Shown one piece after another: positions 12,013 to 23,176 of a stretch of 64,000 nt of DNA. Positions within the stretch are counted from its first letter, which is position 1; each line of letters starts with the position of its first letter. The position numbers were made by a program, and so were the translations under genes. This DNA comes from Schistocephalus solidus (Eukaryota > Platyhelminthes > Cestoda > Diphyllobothriidea > Diphyllobothriidae). The DNA lies in contig WEDG01008835.1 of NCBI GenBank assembly GCA_017591395.1, forward strand, positions 58,072-122,071, in the 5' to 3' direction. Below the pieces are notes generated by a model that was given only the letters and a program-made list of their open reading frames with translations, did not search any database and was not told where the DNA came from.

Positions 12013-12233
12013 TATATGGCCCCCTAAAGAGGACACGAGAGGAGAACTGCCCGCTAGATTCATGGGAAATTAAGGTTTGGGTTAGCGTTATCTATATGTT
12101 AGGGATTATGGGTAGGGTCAGCGTTAGGGTCCGGGCATGAGATTATTTACCCTTCCTGGAATTATGCGCAGGACCACCCTTATTACTTGGGATGGGCGTT
12201 CCTATCCCCGTATCTTGTTATGGGGGCCATATG
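12013..12233. mobile_element. MITE-like element filled with degenerate TTAGGG repeats, copy 1
   Basis: The ends are inverted: ATATGGCCCCCTAAAGAGG on the left, and the reverse complement of ATATGGCCCCCATAACAAG on the right. Inner motifs GGACACGAG (left) and CCCCGTATC (right) also mirror. The interior (about 12,070-12,145) is a run of degenerate telomere-like words: GGTTTGGGTTAGCG, GTTAGGGATTATGGG, TAGGGTCAGCGTTAGGG. A second element of the same plan is at 39,904-40,255. No protein is encoded. Confidence 0.6.
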
Positions 12234-12264
12234 AGTAATACTTAAACTAATTTGTACGCGATGC

Positions 12265-12498
12265 ATGAGACAATGCGCCCAAACCGAATACATGGACAAG
12301 CCTTTTCGTCGAGCACCCGCGGAAGCCGCAATTTCAGCTGGTTACATACTGACGTCTGCATTCCGCAACACACCCGCATGCCCCAATGAGAAGCTTGACA
12401 ATTTGTATAAGAATTACTTTGTGCGCAAAATTTCATGCGAGTCCTGGGAAGAAGTATACGATGGTCGAAATGAGATAGTTGTTTCCACGCACGATTAG
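12265..12498 (+). CDS. Unidentified 77-codon open frame
   Basis: This frame starts with ATG and ends in TAG. Its composition is more protein-like than most frames nearby: YMDKPFRRAPAEAAISAGYI, then TSAFRNTPACPNEKLDNLYK, then CESWEEVYDGRNEIVVSTHD. I do not recognise the family and found no splice sites that would extend it. It may be a short gene, an exon, or a transposon relic. The minus strand has a longer overlapping frame (12,242-12,556) that looks less protein-like. Confidence 0.25.
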   Translation: MRQCAQTEYMDKPFRRAPAEAAISAGYILTSAFRNTPACPNEKLDNLYKNYFVRKISCESWEEVYDGRNEIVVSTHD

Positions 12499-12835
12499 AG
12501 GCGACAAGAAGACCTGCATGCGCTTGAAACTGAGTACATTGTATGCGGCTAACCATCTCACGATCGATAATTTCTTGAGGCTAACACTCCGATGAAGCAT
12601 GATTTAATCGATGACGAGACAACAAACTATTGAGAACGTCAATGGCGACCGCTCCTTGGCGGAAACGATAGACAAGTATCGATACTTAACGCGCGTTTCT
12701 CAGTCTAATTATTTTGTCAATTTACTATGTCTGGCGATAGCATCGTCGAAAATAAATGAAATAAAAATTGGTAACTGTTTTAAGTTATATTGTTCAGGCT
12801 CCTTGTTAACATACCTGATTGCAACCAACAGAAAA

Positions 12836-13260
12836 ATCCCGTAGCTCAGTTGCTAGGGCGTTGGACTTCTAACCAGCAGGTCGCGCGTTCGAGCCTCAAT
12901 GTTCGCAAAATTCTGAGTTTTGTATCTGGCCAGGTGACAAGGGCTTAGAAGCTAGTAGTGGTCATTAGAGTCTCCCTTGCCTTTGTCGGCTATGTTAGAG
13001 TGCCAAGGCTAACAGCCGCTGGTCGGCTGCTGGCGGGGATGGAGATTGAACGCGAAGGCACCACGGGACGAGTGAATTTCATAACGTGATCGGTGAGCGA
13101 CCCCCTACCATTGTCAATATGCCCGATCGCAACCGACAGGACAACGTTCCTGTGGTTCGAGCGTTAACCTCCTAGCCAACAGGTCGCGGTTTCGATCCTG
13201 ATGTGTTACAACAACTTAAGTTGAGTATGGCTGGCTGATGAGGACTTTTTAGCGAGAATG
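12836..13260 (+). repeat. tRNA-Arg-derived SINE dimer (head-to-tail)
   Basis: The first unit has a well-kept head: CCGTAGCTCAGTTGCTAGGG (box A), GGACTTCTAACC (TCT anticodon arm) and GTTCGAGCC (box B, near 12,887). Its body ends at GATCGCAACCGACAGG about 13,138. A second head follows at once: CTCCTAGCCAACAGGTCGCG and box B-like GTTTCGATCC near 13,190, then GTATGGCTGGCTGATGAGG. The second unit is cut short. Confidence 0.75.
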
Positions 13261-13379
13261 TGGCATTCAAGTCTTTCTTTTCGGTAACGTTCATCTGCTC
13301 ATACATATGATCGCATGAGGGGACATGTCTATCCCATTGTGAAGTACGACTCCGTCTTGAATCTTCGCAGGTAATTGCA

Positions 13380-13475
13380 TAGTGGCTGGTTGTAATTTTC
13401 GAAGGAATAGCGACAAATACTAAGGAGAGCGGTATGCCCATTTCTGGCTTATTAATTGCCGCCAAAAAGACAAGC
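13380..13475 (-). repeat. SINE fragment, opposite orientation
   Basis: Read on the minus strand this contains AATAAGCCAGAAATGGGCAT, the SINE body motif. It lies about 120 bp from the plus-strand dimer, so the pair is inverted. Confidence 0.5.
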
Positions 13476-14890
13476 CCAACCCCAGGTCTGTATAAACTGG
13501 GATTTATACAGGCTGGTATACAGTCCGTAGTGGGTTATGAACCTAAGTAACCCAAGATACATAGAAGACACTACAGGTGACCAAGCCAATGGAACATGTT
13601 GGCTAAACGTTCGTGGGTCACCGTGGGGTACGTGATTGTTACTTACTAAATTTACTTACTAAGTTTACAAGATGAAACGACTCTTTCATACACGCGGACG
13701 TTTTCAAGCTTTTTATTAAGAAAAATTTAAAATCAGCCCTCCTCTATATCAGGGCAATTTTCCAGGGCTGTGGACTTAATATTTATCTTTGGTAAATATA
13801 CGCTAAATAGCACCTCAGATAAACCTTGTTTAAACAAAGTATGATAAGTACTCCTTTACAGGCCAAACAGAGGAAAACTTCGTGGATCCATCGTTAGGTT
13901 TAACGGCTGCATCTGACTCACCGACGAATTCACATTGATTTGTGCGTTAAAAAACTGGCCATCGAGCGCCGACGTTTGCATGAAATGCGTCAAGCATTCT
14001 GCCGCCGCCACAATGTCCACAAAAATAAAACGCTATTGTGCACGATGAGGTAAAAACGTTTGAAAACCCTGTCGCCGAGTACGCGTTAAATGCAGGGTGT
14101 GGGTAGAACCCTCACCGCGAAAAAGTGCACTGCGTCAGCCACACAGGTTGCAGCAAACCGTCACGGCAATTATGTGCATATATACGTGCATGCAGATGTG
14201 CACAGTTTTTACGTGCGAATCAGTGATGTGCTTTATGCAGGTCAAATTGAGGTTTAAGAGTCAGGTTTCAGAACCGTGAAGGAGGGAAATGAACCGTGGT
14301 GGAGGTGACAAAGAAAGGTACACGAGGCCATGGGGATAGTACAGCAGCGAAAGACCTCCCAGCAGGCTCAGTAATAATACACTGTGAAGGATTGGGCCTG
14401 AACCTAGAAAGGTTGCATAGTAGGTGCACTATGGTGTGAAACTTGGTTGTTTTTTATAGTGCATGCGCCCCGAAGCGGTTCAGTGACTCATTATGACCAG
14501 AAAACATGTTGTAAACTTTGGACCCGAGTGGAGGCCTCGTATGGCAAAGACGTGGACTCAATTAGAACAGAGAAGGTGCAGAAGGTGAGAATTTAGAGAC
14601 AGAACAGAAGGCAAGGTTACCACATCGTCGACAAGAAAGAGGGTGGTGCTGTGCTTTTTATGATAAGAATCGATGATGAAAGAAAGCCGTTGACCCTTTA
14701 TTAATCCTATGATGAAACCTCTAAAATTGCAGTTAGTACTGTGAATTCGAACACAACACTATAAAGCTACCTAAAAAAGCCATAGCAAAGCTAAATCTTT
14801 CCCACTCTTCTACCTTACAGGAAAAAAATGTACAGTACCACCTTGGCGGATGGAGATTTAAAAATCAATAAACCGGAGTGTTTAGGCAAA
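13476..14890. other. No gene recognised
   Basis: Short frames only (for example 14,097-14,279, 60 codons). There are no convincing splice sites or family motifs. Confidence 0.35.
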
Positions 14891-14892
14891 CA

Positions 14893-15050
14893 AATATTTC
14901 GGTAGAGGATTATTGCCGACAAAGACAATGGAGACTGGAATTATCAATTGTGGCACATAAAGCCGTCATCAGCCAGTCATACCCAACTTCAGGTGCTGCA
15001 CTACCTCGCAACCAGTTGATTAGAATTCTAAAACTCTAACCATTGAGCAG
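14893..15050 (-). repeat. SINE, 5' half, minus strand
   Basis: On the minus strand it reads GCTCAATGGTTAGAGTTTTA (head), then GTATGACTGGCTGATGACGG and ATTCCAGTCTCCATTGTCTT (body). It abuts the 5'-truncated zinc-finger retrotransposon starting near 15,052. Confidence 0.65.
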
Positions 15051-15057
15051 ACGGCTA

Positions 15058-15640
15058 AGGGTAGAGCGACGCGACGCTGGTGTTGCCTTTGCCATCCGGA
15101 ACGACATCGTGGGACATCTGCCCTGTCTGTCCCATGGTATCAATGATCGCCTGATAAACCTCCGCCTGCCTCTTCAGGGAGACAAGTTCGTCACCATCAG
15201 CAGCGCCTATGCTTCCCCAATAACGAGTTCTGATGCAGCAAAGGACAAATTCTACGAGGACCTGTACACCCTGCTTCGAGACTGTGCCGAAGGCGGAGAA
15301 GTTAATTGTCCTCGGTGACTTCAACGCCCGCGTCGGGACGGACCACGCTGCCTGGCAGGGAGTGCTGAGTCTCCACGGTTTCGGTAGCTGTAACGATAAC
15401 GGCCTCCTTCTTCTGTGAACGTGTGCGGAACACCGTCTCCTGCTGACAAACACATTTTTCCACCTTCCGACGCGGGAGAAGGTCACGCGGATGAACCGTC
15501 GATCGCGGCGCAGGCAGCTGCTGTACAGGAAGTGCTGGTAACCAAGGCGATCCGCGATGCCGATGGCTGGACGCATCACCGCCTCGTCATCTCAAAGATG
15601 AGGATCCGACTTCAACCCCGACGAAGGCACCAAGATAAGC
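15058..15640 (+). pseudogene. APE endonuclease remnant of copy 1
   Basis: Recognisable pieces are [20 protein letters not shown], the catalytic-region motif [16 protein letters not shown] (near 15,309-15,355, in a shifted frame), and [18 protein letters not shown] near 15,541-15,595. Relative to copy 2, 'WTDHRL' has become 'WTHHRL', so the Asp of the conserved DH pair is lost. Frame changes occur around 15,300 and 15,415. In life this domain would nick target DNA to prime reverse transcription. Confidence 0.8.
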
Positions 15641-15719
15641 GACTGCCAGGTAAGTTTAATACTCTTTTTTATATTCACCTGGTCACTGCTTTGATTTAAG
15701 CAACCAAGTAAACCAGAAA

Positions 15720-17632
15720 CTGGTGGACCTGCATACTCTAGATGATAACGCCACCGTTGAGTAACGATAGTGTCAACTGCGGAACGTCATTCTGTCCACT
15801 GTACTCGAAGTCCTCGAACGCGCACACCGTCAACACCAGGACTGGTTTGACGACAATCACGTCGACATCATTAACCTAATCGCGGAGAAGAATCAACTTC
15901 ACAAAGCCTACATGGACATTCGGACTGACTCCACCAAAGCAGCCTTCTTCGGATGCCGCCGCCTTGTGCAGCAACGGCTGTGGGAGCTGCTGGAAGCCTG
16001 GATGGTCCGCAAGACTGAGGAAATTCAAGAGCATTTGGACCGCAATAAAAGGAAAAACTTCTTCAAAGCCAGCAAGGCCATATACGGCCCCTGCATCAAG
16101 GAGACCACAGTGCTGCTCTGCTCTGACGGCACAACACTGCTGACAGAGAAATCGCAAATTCTGAAGCGCGGGGCCGAGCACTTCAGAAGTGTCCTTAATT
16201 GCTCATCAGCCATCTCCGATTCTGCCATTGACCGGCTCCCTCAAGTGGACACGAACAATGACCTGGATCTGCCGCCTTCCTAACCAGAAAACATCCGGGC
16301 GGTGCAGCAGATTTCCAGCGGTAAAGCACCGGGATCCGACGCAATCCCACCGGAAGTCTACAAGCACGGTGGGCCCCGGCTGATGACAGAACTCACAACA
16401 CTCTTCCAGGAGCTGTGGCGCCAAGGACCAGTTCCTCAGGATTTCAAATACGCGACCATCGTCCATATCTACCAACGGAAGGGGAACCGGCAAATCTGTG
16501 ATAATCACTGAGGCATCTCGTTGCTCAACATCACCGGGAAGATCTTCACCCGTATCCTTCTCAATCGTCTGAACGGTCACCTAGAGCAGGGCCTGCTCCC
16601 GGAAAGCCAATGCAGCTTCCGACGACACCGCGGAACAACTGTCATGATCATCGCCATCCGCCAGCTACAAGAGAAGTGTCAGGAGATGCGAACTCACCTA
16701 TACACTACCTTCGTGGATCTAACGAAAGCCTTTGACACGGTGAATCGTGACTGATTGTGGAAAGTCATGCAGAAATTTGGCTGTTCTGAGCGGTTCACGC
16801 TCATGGTGCGTCAGCTTCATGACGGGATGACGGCGCGCGTCACTAATAACTGGACGGTATCAGAAGCATTCACAGTGACCGACGGAATGTTGAAGGGCTG
16901 CGTACTGCCCCCCCCCTCTTCAGTCTCATGTTCTTTGCCATGCTGATGGACGCTTACCGGGATGAGCAGCCTGGGATCCGCATCTCCTACAAAACTGACG
17001 GGCACCTTCTCAACAGTCGGCGTATGCGGGCCCCAACGCGCATGTCTACGACTACAGTCCATGACATGCTTTTCGCGGAGGAATGCGCCCATAACACCGT
17101 GACGGAGGAGGACATGCATACGAGCATGGAGCTCTTTGCTGCAGGCTGCGCCAATTTCGGATTAACAATCAGTACAGCCAAAACGGTGGTCATACACCAA
17201 CTGCTACCCAGAGCAAAATACAAGGTTCCCCGAATAAATGTCAACGTCGCTCAACTCAAGAATGTGGAAAATTTTGCTTATCTGGAAAGTACGCTGACAC
17301 GCAAAACGATAATCGATGAAGAGGTTGCTCAACGTATGTCCAAATCCAGCCAGGCAATGGGCCGGCTGCAGGCCTGTGTGTGGAATCGCCACGGTATTCA
17401 CCTGAACACAAAACTGAAGATGTACAAGGCCGTCGTCTTGATGACACTCCTTTACGGAGCGGAGGCCAGGACCGTCTACTCGATCCAAGCCATGAAGCTG
17501 AATCATTTCCATCTCAGCTGCCTCCGCAGAATACTGAAGCTGAGATGCCCAGGCTGCCAACGCACATTGCCCGCGCGAATCGGCCTGGTCGGAAATCATC
17601 GAACTCAACGCAGCAACAATCACACAACATAA
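15720..17632 (+). pseudogene. Reverse transcriptase remnant of copy 1
   Basis: The domain runs from the linker (QQRLWELLEAWMVRKTEEIQ) through KAPGSDAIPPEVYKHGGPRL, FVDLTKAFDTVNRD (palm A motif) and on to LFAEECAHNTVTEEDM. The catalytic FADD has become FAEE (17,072-17,083). Stops lie at 16,281 (TAA), 16,509-16,511 (TGA, shared with copy 3) and 16,752. The last frame (16,928-17,632) then carries FGLTISTAKTVV and the C-terminal RQ..ILKLR region. The protein cannot be made. Confidence 0.85.
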
Positions 17633-17865
17633 GCTTCTGCCACACCTGCCTCAGACCCCACGACGGCAACCACCCCAACCACTGATAACAAATTCCTCGA
17701 TGCCCCGACGCCTATGATCAACGACACCATCCAACCTCGGCCATCCCCTGCGCCGATCACGTTGACGAAAACCACTTTTCCCACTCCCACCACCTCAGTA
17801 ACCGCCTCCAACTACCTGCCACTTGCTATCTCCAACATCACCACCCTCAGTACCAGCGCTGTGGA

Positions 17866-18073
17866 CTCGGTAATAACCTTTCCGCATTGCGGTCGAACAT
17901 TCCCCTCAGACATCGGCCTGGTGAGTCACTTGCGAATGCATCGCACACAGGCCGGCGAATCAGTGCCAGGGGCATTAAAATACACCCGTCGCATCTGTCC
18001 GCACTGCCCGCCCACATTTACACACCACATGGGCCTATTAGGTCACAAGCATCTCTATGAAAACCTGCGGTAG
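17866..18073 (+). pseudogene. C-terminal C2H2 zinc fingers of copy 1 (two left)
   Basis: The first finger reads FPHCGRTFPSDIGLVSHLRM, with the first Cys changed to Phe. The second reads CPHCPPTFTHHMGLLGHKHL and is followed by a TAG stop at 18,071-18,073. Fingers of this CPHC..GLLGHMRLHDNLR kind close the polyprotein in this family. The linker is rich in Pro and Thr. Confidence 0.8.
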
Positions 18074-18601
18074 AACACCGCATAACACAACTGACCGACT
18101 AGGACTGTGGTCTGATTGTGGGGTTGGGGGAGGGAGCTAGGTCGACGGCTCAGCGCATTTTCCTCCCTATAAACAATCTGACGCACTTGAAACTATCATG
18201 GTGTGCCAAAAGCCGTGGCTTGGAGGGTTGCCAACTACGGGATAACTTGGACCGCGTGGTAAGCCCAGTGGGTGTTATTGTGTGAAGTGACTAACTGGCT
18301 TACTGAGAGTTAGGTTGCAATGGCTCTTTCTTAATGGCACTCCTACACCGTGGGATCAGGGCCAGATGTGGCGGCACGTTCACGGGCAGCTCCGGCCGCG
18401 CCAGCCACCTGCGCCATCTCCCACCTCCGGTCTTTTTGACTCTGTCATGACACCGGGCTCAGGTGGGGGAGGAGAGCGTGCGGTTGCTGCAGCGCAAGTC
18501 TACTATCACTTATAACTAATCCACGCACAAGTCACCATCTCCGCAACGCCCTTTTGTGGAGCATACGGTGGACATCGTCGGACTACGACGGTCGAACTGT
18601 C

Positions 18602-18629
18602 GTGTGTGTGTGTGTGTGTGTGTGTGTGT
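18602..18629. repeat. (TG)n microsatellite
   Basis: Fourteen TG units follow the 3' end of retrotransposon copy 1. Other 3' ends of the family show a shorter TGTG or TGTCTGTGTG at the same place (near 24,037 and 24,315), so the run may have grown from the element's tail. Confidence 0.9.
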
Positions 18630-19204
18630 TCGGGGTGTAGGGGTACTAGTTAGGGGCAGCACCACACAGCTTGCATTTGGTCGCTCCATTTGTCTCATAC
18701 AGGTGGTGAATGCTCCTGTGGCCGCCTCTAACTGGTACCCAACTCTCACCTGTGGCTCCTCGAAGTTGGGTTCTTCCCAGCGGCCACACCCCGGGCAACC
18801 GTCACGACCGGCGGGCTAAACCAGGTGAGGGTCTCCGGTGTTGTGTGTGCCTCCACACCCGGTATGTCTGACTCCCCGAACTTCCCATCTCTCCCCCTCT
18901 CAAAAAGTCCTACGGTGGGGGGGCGACAGCAACCCCGTAGGCGGCCCAGACTAACTCGGGTCGTTCTTCCACTAAAACCAAAACCGTGACCCATAGTGGA
19001 GTTCGGCAGCCGTCTGGGATGTCCGAGCAGCCCTATTTAGGGATAGCACTGCTTGCCTCCTCGCGGAGGAAGGGGCTGAAAATGTGCCTAAAAAATGCTG
19101 GTTCTCACGTCTTCTGCAGCCGGCCGCGGCTCGCAGATCGCAAAACTACGCGGTCGTAAAAACTCAAACAAACAACAATACCCCCCGTCCTCATCCCCCT
19201 CGCC

Positions 19205-20060
19205 ATACTCTCCAGGTTGCTCGGGTGAGTCCACTCACACTAGCAGCCTGGAATGTCGTTCCCTTTTAGACAATCCTAGGAGCAACCGGCCGGAACGGCG
19301 GACGGCGCTAGTCGCTCGGGAACTGGCGCGCTACAAGGTGGACATTGCTGCTCTCAGCGAGACCCGATTCTCTGAGCAGGGTCAGCTGGAGGAGGTGGGG
19401 GGCCAGCTACACCTTCTTCTGGAGCGGCCGGCCAAAGGCAGAGCGACGCGACGCTGGTGTTGCCTTTGCCATCCGTAACGACATCGTGGGACGTCTGCCC
19501 TGTCTGCCGCAGGGTATCAATGATCGCCTGATGAGCCTCCGCCTGCCTCTTCGGGGAGACCAGTTCGCCACCATCATCAGCGCCTACGCTCCCCCAATGA
19601 CGAGCTCTGATGCGGCGAAGGACCAAATTCTACGAGGACCTGCACGCCTTGCTGGCGACTGTGCCGAAAGAGGACAAGTTAATTGTCCTTGGTGACTTCA
19701 ATGCCCGCGTCGGGACGGACCACGCTGCCTGGCAGGGGAGTGCTGGGTCCCCACGGTCTGGGTAGCTGCAACGCTAACGGCCTCCTTCTTCTGCGCACGT
19801 GTGCGGAACACCGTCTCCTGCTGTCCAACACCTTCTTCCGCCTTCCGACGCGGGAGAAGGCCACGTGGATGCACCCTCGGTCGCGGCGCTGGCATCTGCT
19901 GGACTATGTTCTCGTCCGGAGGCGAGATCGACAGGACGTGCTGGTAACCAAGGCGATCCGCGATGCCGATGGTTGGACAGATCACCGCCTCGTCATCTCC
20001 CAGATGAGGCTGCGACTGCAACCCGACGAAGGCCCCAAGGTAAGAGGCCGCCATGTAAGT
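19205..20060 (+). pseudogene. APE endonuclease of copy 2
   Basis: The domain is almost complete but spread over three frames. It begins near 19,235 with LAAWNV, then [20 protein letters not shown] (the conserved Glu), [32 protein letters not shown] (19,686-19,722), [20 protein letters not shown] and TDHRLVIS (20,000 region). Single-base shifts occur near 19,410 and 19,640-19,740. Predicted role: target-site nicking for target-primed reverse transcription. Confidence 0.85.
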
Positions 20061-20109
20061 TAAATACTCTTTTTATTAAATCTGCCTGCTCACTGTTTTG
20101 ATTTCAGCA

Positions 20110-22255
20110 ACCAAATAACCGAGAAACTGGAGGACCTGCATGCTCCAGATGATAACGATACCGTGGAGACACGATGGTGTCAACTGCGAAATGTCATCCA
20201 GTCCACCGCCCTCGATGTACTCGGACGCGCACACCGTCGACACCAGGACTGGTTTGACGACAATGACGCCGACATCAGCAACTTACTCGCGGAGAAGAAT
20301 AGACTACACAAAGCCTACATGGACTTTCGGACTGACGCCACCAAAGCAGCCTTTTTTTCAGATGCCGGCGCCTTGTACAACAACGGCTGCGGGAGATGCA
20401 GGATGCCTGGATGATCCGAAAGGCTGAGGAAATCCAGGGGTATGCGGACCGCAATGAAATAAAAAAACTTTTTCAAAGCCATCAAGGCCATCTACGGCCC
20501 GTGTATCAAGGGGTCCGCACCGCTGCTCAGCTCTGATGGGACAACACTGCTGACAGAGAAATCGCAAATTCTGAAGCGCTGGGCCGAGCACTTCAGAAGT
20601 GTCCTTAATTGCTCATCAGCCATCTCCGATGCTGTCATTGACCAGCTCCCTCAAGTGGACACGAACAATGACCTGGATCTGCCGCCTTCCCTACCAGAAA
20701 CCATCCGGGCCGTGCAGCAGATTTCCAGCGGTAAAAGCACCGGGATCCGACGCAATCCCACCGGAAGTCTACAAGCACGGTGGGCCCCGGCTGATGGCAG
20801 AACTCACAACACTCTTCCAGGAGATGTGGCGCCAAGGACAAGTTCCTCAGGATTTCAAAGACGCGACCATCGTCCATCTCTACAAACGGAAGGGGAACCG
20901 GCAACTCTGTGATAATCACAGAGGCATCTCGTTGCTCAACATCGCCGGGAAGATCTTCGCCCGTATCCTTCTCAATCGTCTTAACGGTCATCTAGAGCAG
21001 GGCCTGCTCCCGGAAAGCCAATGTGGCTTCCGCCGACACCGCGGAACAACCGATATGATTTTTGCCGCCCGCCAGCTACAAGAGAAGTGTCAGGAGATGC
21101 GAACTCACCTATACACTACCTTCGTGGATCTAACGAAAGCCTTTGACACGGTGAATCGTGACGGACTGTGGAAAGTCATGCAGAAATTTGGCTGTCCTGA
21201 GCGGTTCACGCACATGGTGCGTCAGCTTCATGACGGGATGACGGCGCGCGTCACTGACAACGGGACGGTATCCGAAGCATTCGCAGTGACCAACGGAGTG
21301 AAGCAGGGCTGCGTACTGGCCCCCACCCTCTTCAGTCTCATGTTCTCGGCTATGCTGATGGACGCCTACCGTGATGAGCAGCCTGGTATTCGCATCGCCT
21401 ACAGAACTGACGGGCGCCTTCTCAACAGTCGGCGTATGCGAGGCTCCAACGCGCGTGTCTACGACTACAGTCCATGACTTGCTCTTCGCGGACGACTGCG
21501 CCCTTAACACCGTGACGGAGGAGGACATGCAAAGGAGCATGGACCTCTTCGCCGAAGGCTGCGCCGATTTTTGATTAACAATCAGTACAGCCAAAACGGT
21601 TGTCATGCACCAGCCGCCACCCAGCGCGGAATACAATGCTCCTCGAATCAATGTCAACGGTGCTCAACTCAAAAACGTGGAGACCTTCGCTTATCTAGGA
21701 AGCACGATTTCGCGCAACACGAGAATCGATGACGAGGTTGCCCAACGGATTTCCAAAGCTAGTCAGGCCTTCGGCCGGCTGCAGAGCCTCCGTGTGGAAT
21801 CGCCACGGTATTCACCTGAACACCAAACTGAAGATGTACAAGGCCGTCGTCTTGTCGACACTCCTTTACGGAGCGGAAACCTGGACCGTCTACTCGAACC
21901 AAGCCAGGAAGCTGAATCACTTTCATCTCAGCTGCCTCCGCAGAATACTGAAGCTGAGATGGCAAGACAGGATACCCGGACACGGAAGTCCTGGAGCGGA
22001 CCGGAATCCTCAGCATCCATGCCATGCTGAGGCAAGTGCAGCTGCGATGGAGCGGCCACTTGGTAAGAATGGACGACGAGCGACTACCCAAACGACTTTT
22101 CTACGGAGATGTCGCTACGGGTTCTCTCGTCGGCAGGGGGGGTCAAAAACGACGCTACAAGGACACTTTGAAGAAATCGCTGAAGCAACTGCAAAATCAA
22201 CTCGGCGACCTGGGAAGACCTCGCCCAGGATAGACCGGCATGGAGAAGATCAGTG
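20110..22255 (+). pseudogene. Reverse transcriptase and C-terminal region of copy 2
   Basis: The linker near 20,200-20,420 contains HQDWFDDNDADISNLLAEKN. An extra A near 20,733 shifts the frame before KAPGSDAIPPEVYKHGGPRL. A long open frame then carries CGFRRHRGTTDMIFAARQLQ, FVDLTKAFDTVNRDGLWKVM and GVKQGCVLAPTLFSLMFSAM up to 21,477. A shift near 21,440 precedes LLFADDCALNTVTEEDMQRS with intact catalytic Asps. A TGA at 21,572-21,574 replaces the Gly of FGLT. The end reads [20 protein letters not shown] and RPGRSSP-like remnants. The protein is not producible without at least three repairs. Confidence 0.85.
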
Positions 22256-22371
22256 AAGACTGGTTCAGCAATCTACGAGGCCAACCGGATCGCCGCCGCC
22301 AAGACTAAAGAGCAGCACGAAAGTCACCAGCGCCCCGCACCAACACCGCCAATGCCCAGGCCCTGCCAACA

Positions 22372-23176
22372 TGCCCGCGCTGTCAACGCATCTTCCGCGC
22401 GCGAATCGGCCTGGTCGGACATCTTCGGACGCAATGCACCAACAATCCCACAATTCCAATTTCTACGTCAAATTCTGCCAACCCTCATTCTGACTCCCCA
22501 CCCTCACTCCTGACATCAATTCCATTACTCCCACCATCATAGAGACCACATCCATCTACTCATCGCCTGTTACCCCCACCACCGCAACAACCATTGCCTT
22601 CGCCTTCACTACTACCACCACAACCACCATCAGCGATGGGGAATCTCTCCTAAGCTGTACTCAATGCGACCGCACATTCACCTCACGCATCGGCCTGGTC
22701 GGTCACTTGCGAATACATCGTACAGAGACCGGTGAGCCAGTGCCTGAAACACCATCACACAGCAGAGATCGTCGCCTCCACTGCCCTCACTGTACTCGCA
22801 CATTCACTCATCGCATGGGCCTATTCGGTCACATGCGCATCCATGACAGCGGAATTCACCACAATGCCGACAACACCGATACACCATTCACACCCTCCGC
22901 TCCTGCCATTCTTAGCGCCCCTGCCACCCCCACTACCATGAATGACATCGCCCCAGCCTCTACCGATTTCTCCTGCCCACACTGCGCCCGCAACTTCAAC
23001 TCACGCATCGGCCTGGCCGGTCACCTGCGAATCCATCGCACGGAGGCTGGTGAACCAGTGCCTGGGGCTCCGACATATAGTCGACGCGCCCGCCTTCACT
23101 GACCTCCTTGCTCCCGCACATTTACACACCGCATGGGTCTCTTAGAACACATGCACCTCCACGACAACCTCCGGTA
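22372..23176 (+). pseudogene. Five-finger C2H2/C2HC zinc-finger tail of copy 2
   Basis: Finger 1 (22,372-22,440) is C2HC: CPRCQRIFRARIGLVGHLRT then QC. Finger 2 (about 22,655-22,721): CTQCDRTFTSRIGLVGHLRI. Finger 3 (22,778-22,846): CPHCTRTFTHRMGLFGHMRI. Finger 4 (22,971-23,040): CPHCARNFNSRIGLAGHLRI. Finger 5 (23,100-23,176) keeps RTFTHRMGLLEHMHLHDNLR, but its first Cys is a TGA stop (23,100-23,102). Fingers 2-4 alternate with conserved linkers such as HRTETGEPVPE. The fingers probably bind the element's RNA or target DNA; that is inference. Confidence 0.85.

Larger units (their letters stand above)
15052..18600 (+). mobile_element. Zinc-finger non-LTR retrotransposon, copy 1 (5'-truncated, decayed)
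   Basis: The order is: partial APE endonuclease, linker, RT, C-terminal domain, zinc fingers, and a 3' UTR of about 500 bp ending in GACGGTCGAACTGTCG and a (TG)n run. The 5' end of the element is missing: homology starts inside the endonuclease. Multiple frameshifts and stops make it a dead copy. It shares specific changes with copy 3 (32.3-35.5 kb), including the same stop codon in the RT. Confidence 0.85.

Noticed and set aside
12836..12905. Possible tRNA-Arg(TCT) gene
   Set aside because: The arms do not pair fully and the same head recurs with a common non-tRNA body at many sites, so it is a SINE head.
20040..20110. GTAAGT..TTTCAG intron-like stretch between endonuclease and RT of the zinc-finger LINE
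   Set aside because: Copy 1 has the same region with the acceptor AG preceded by TTTAAG, phases do not join the flanking frames, and a retrotransposon that moves through RNA should not keep an intron. It is more likely decayed coding linker.
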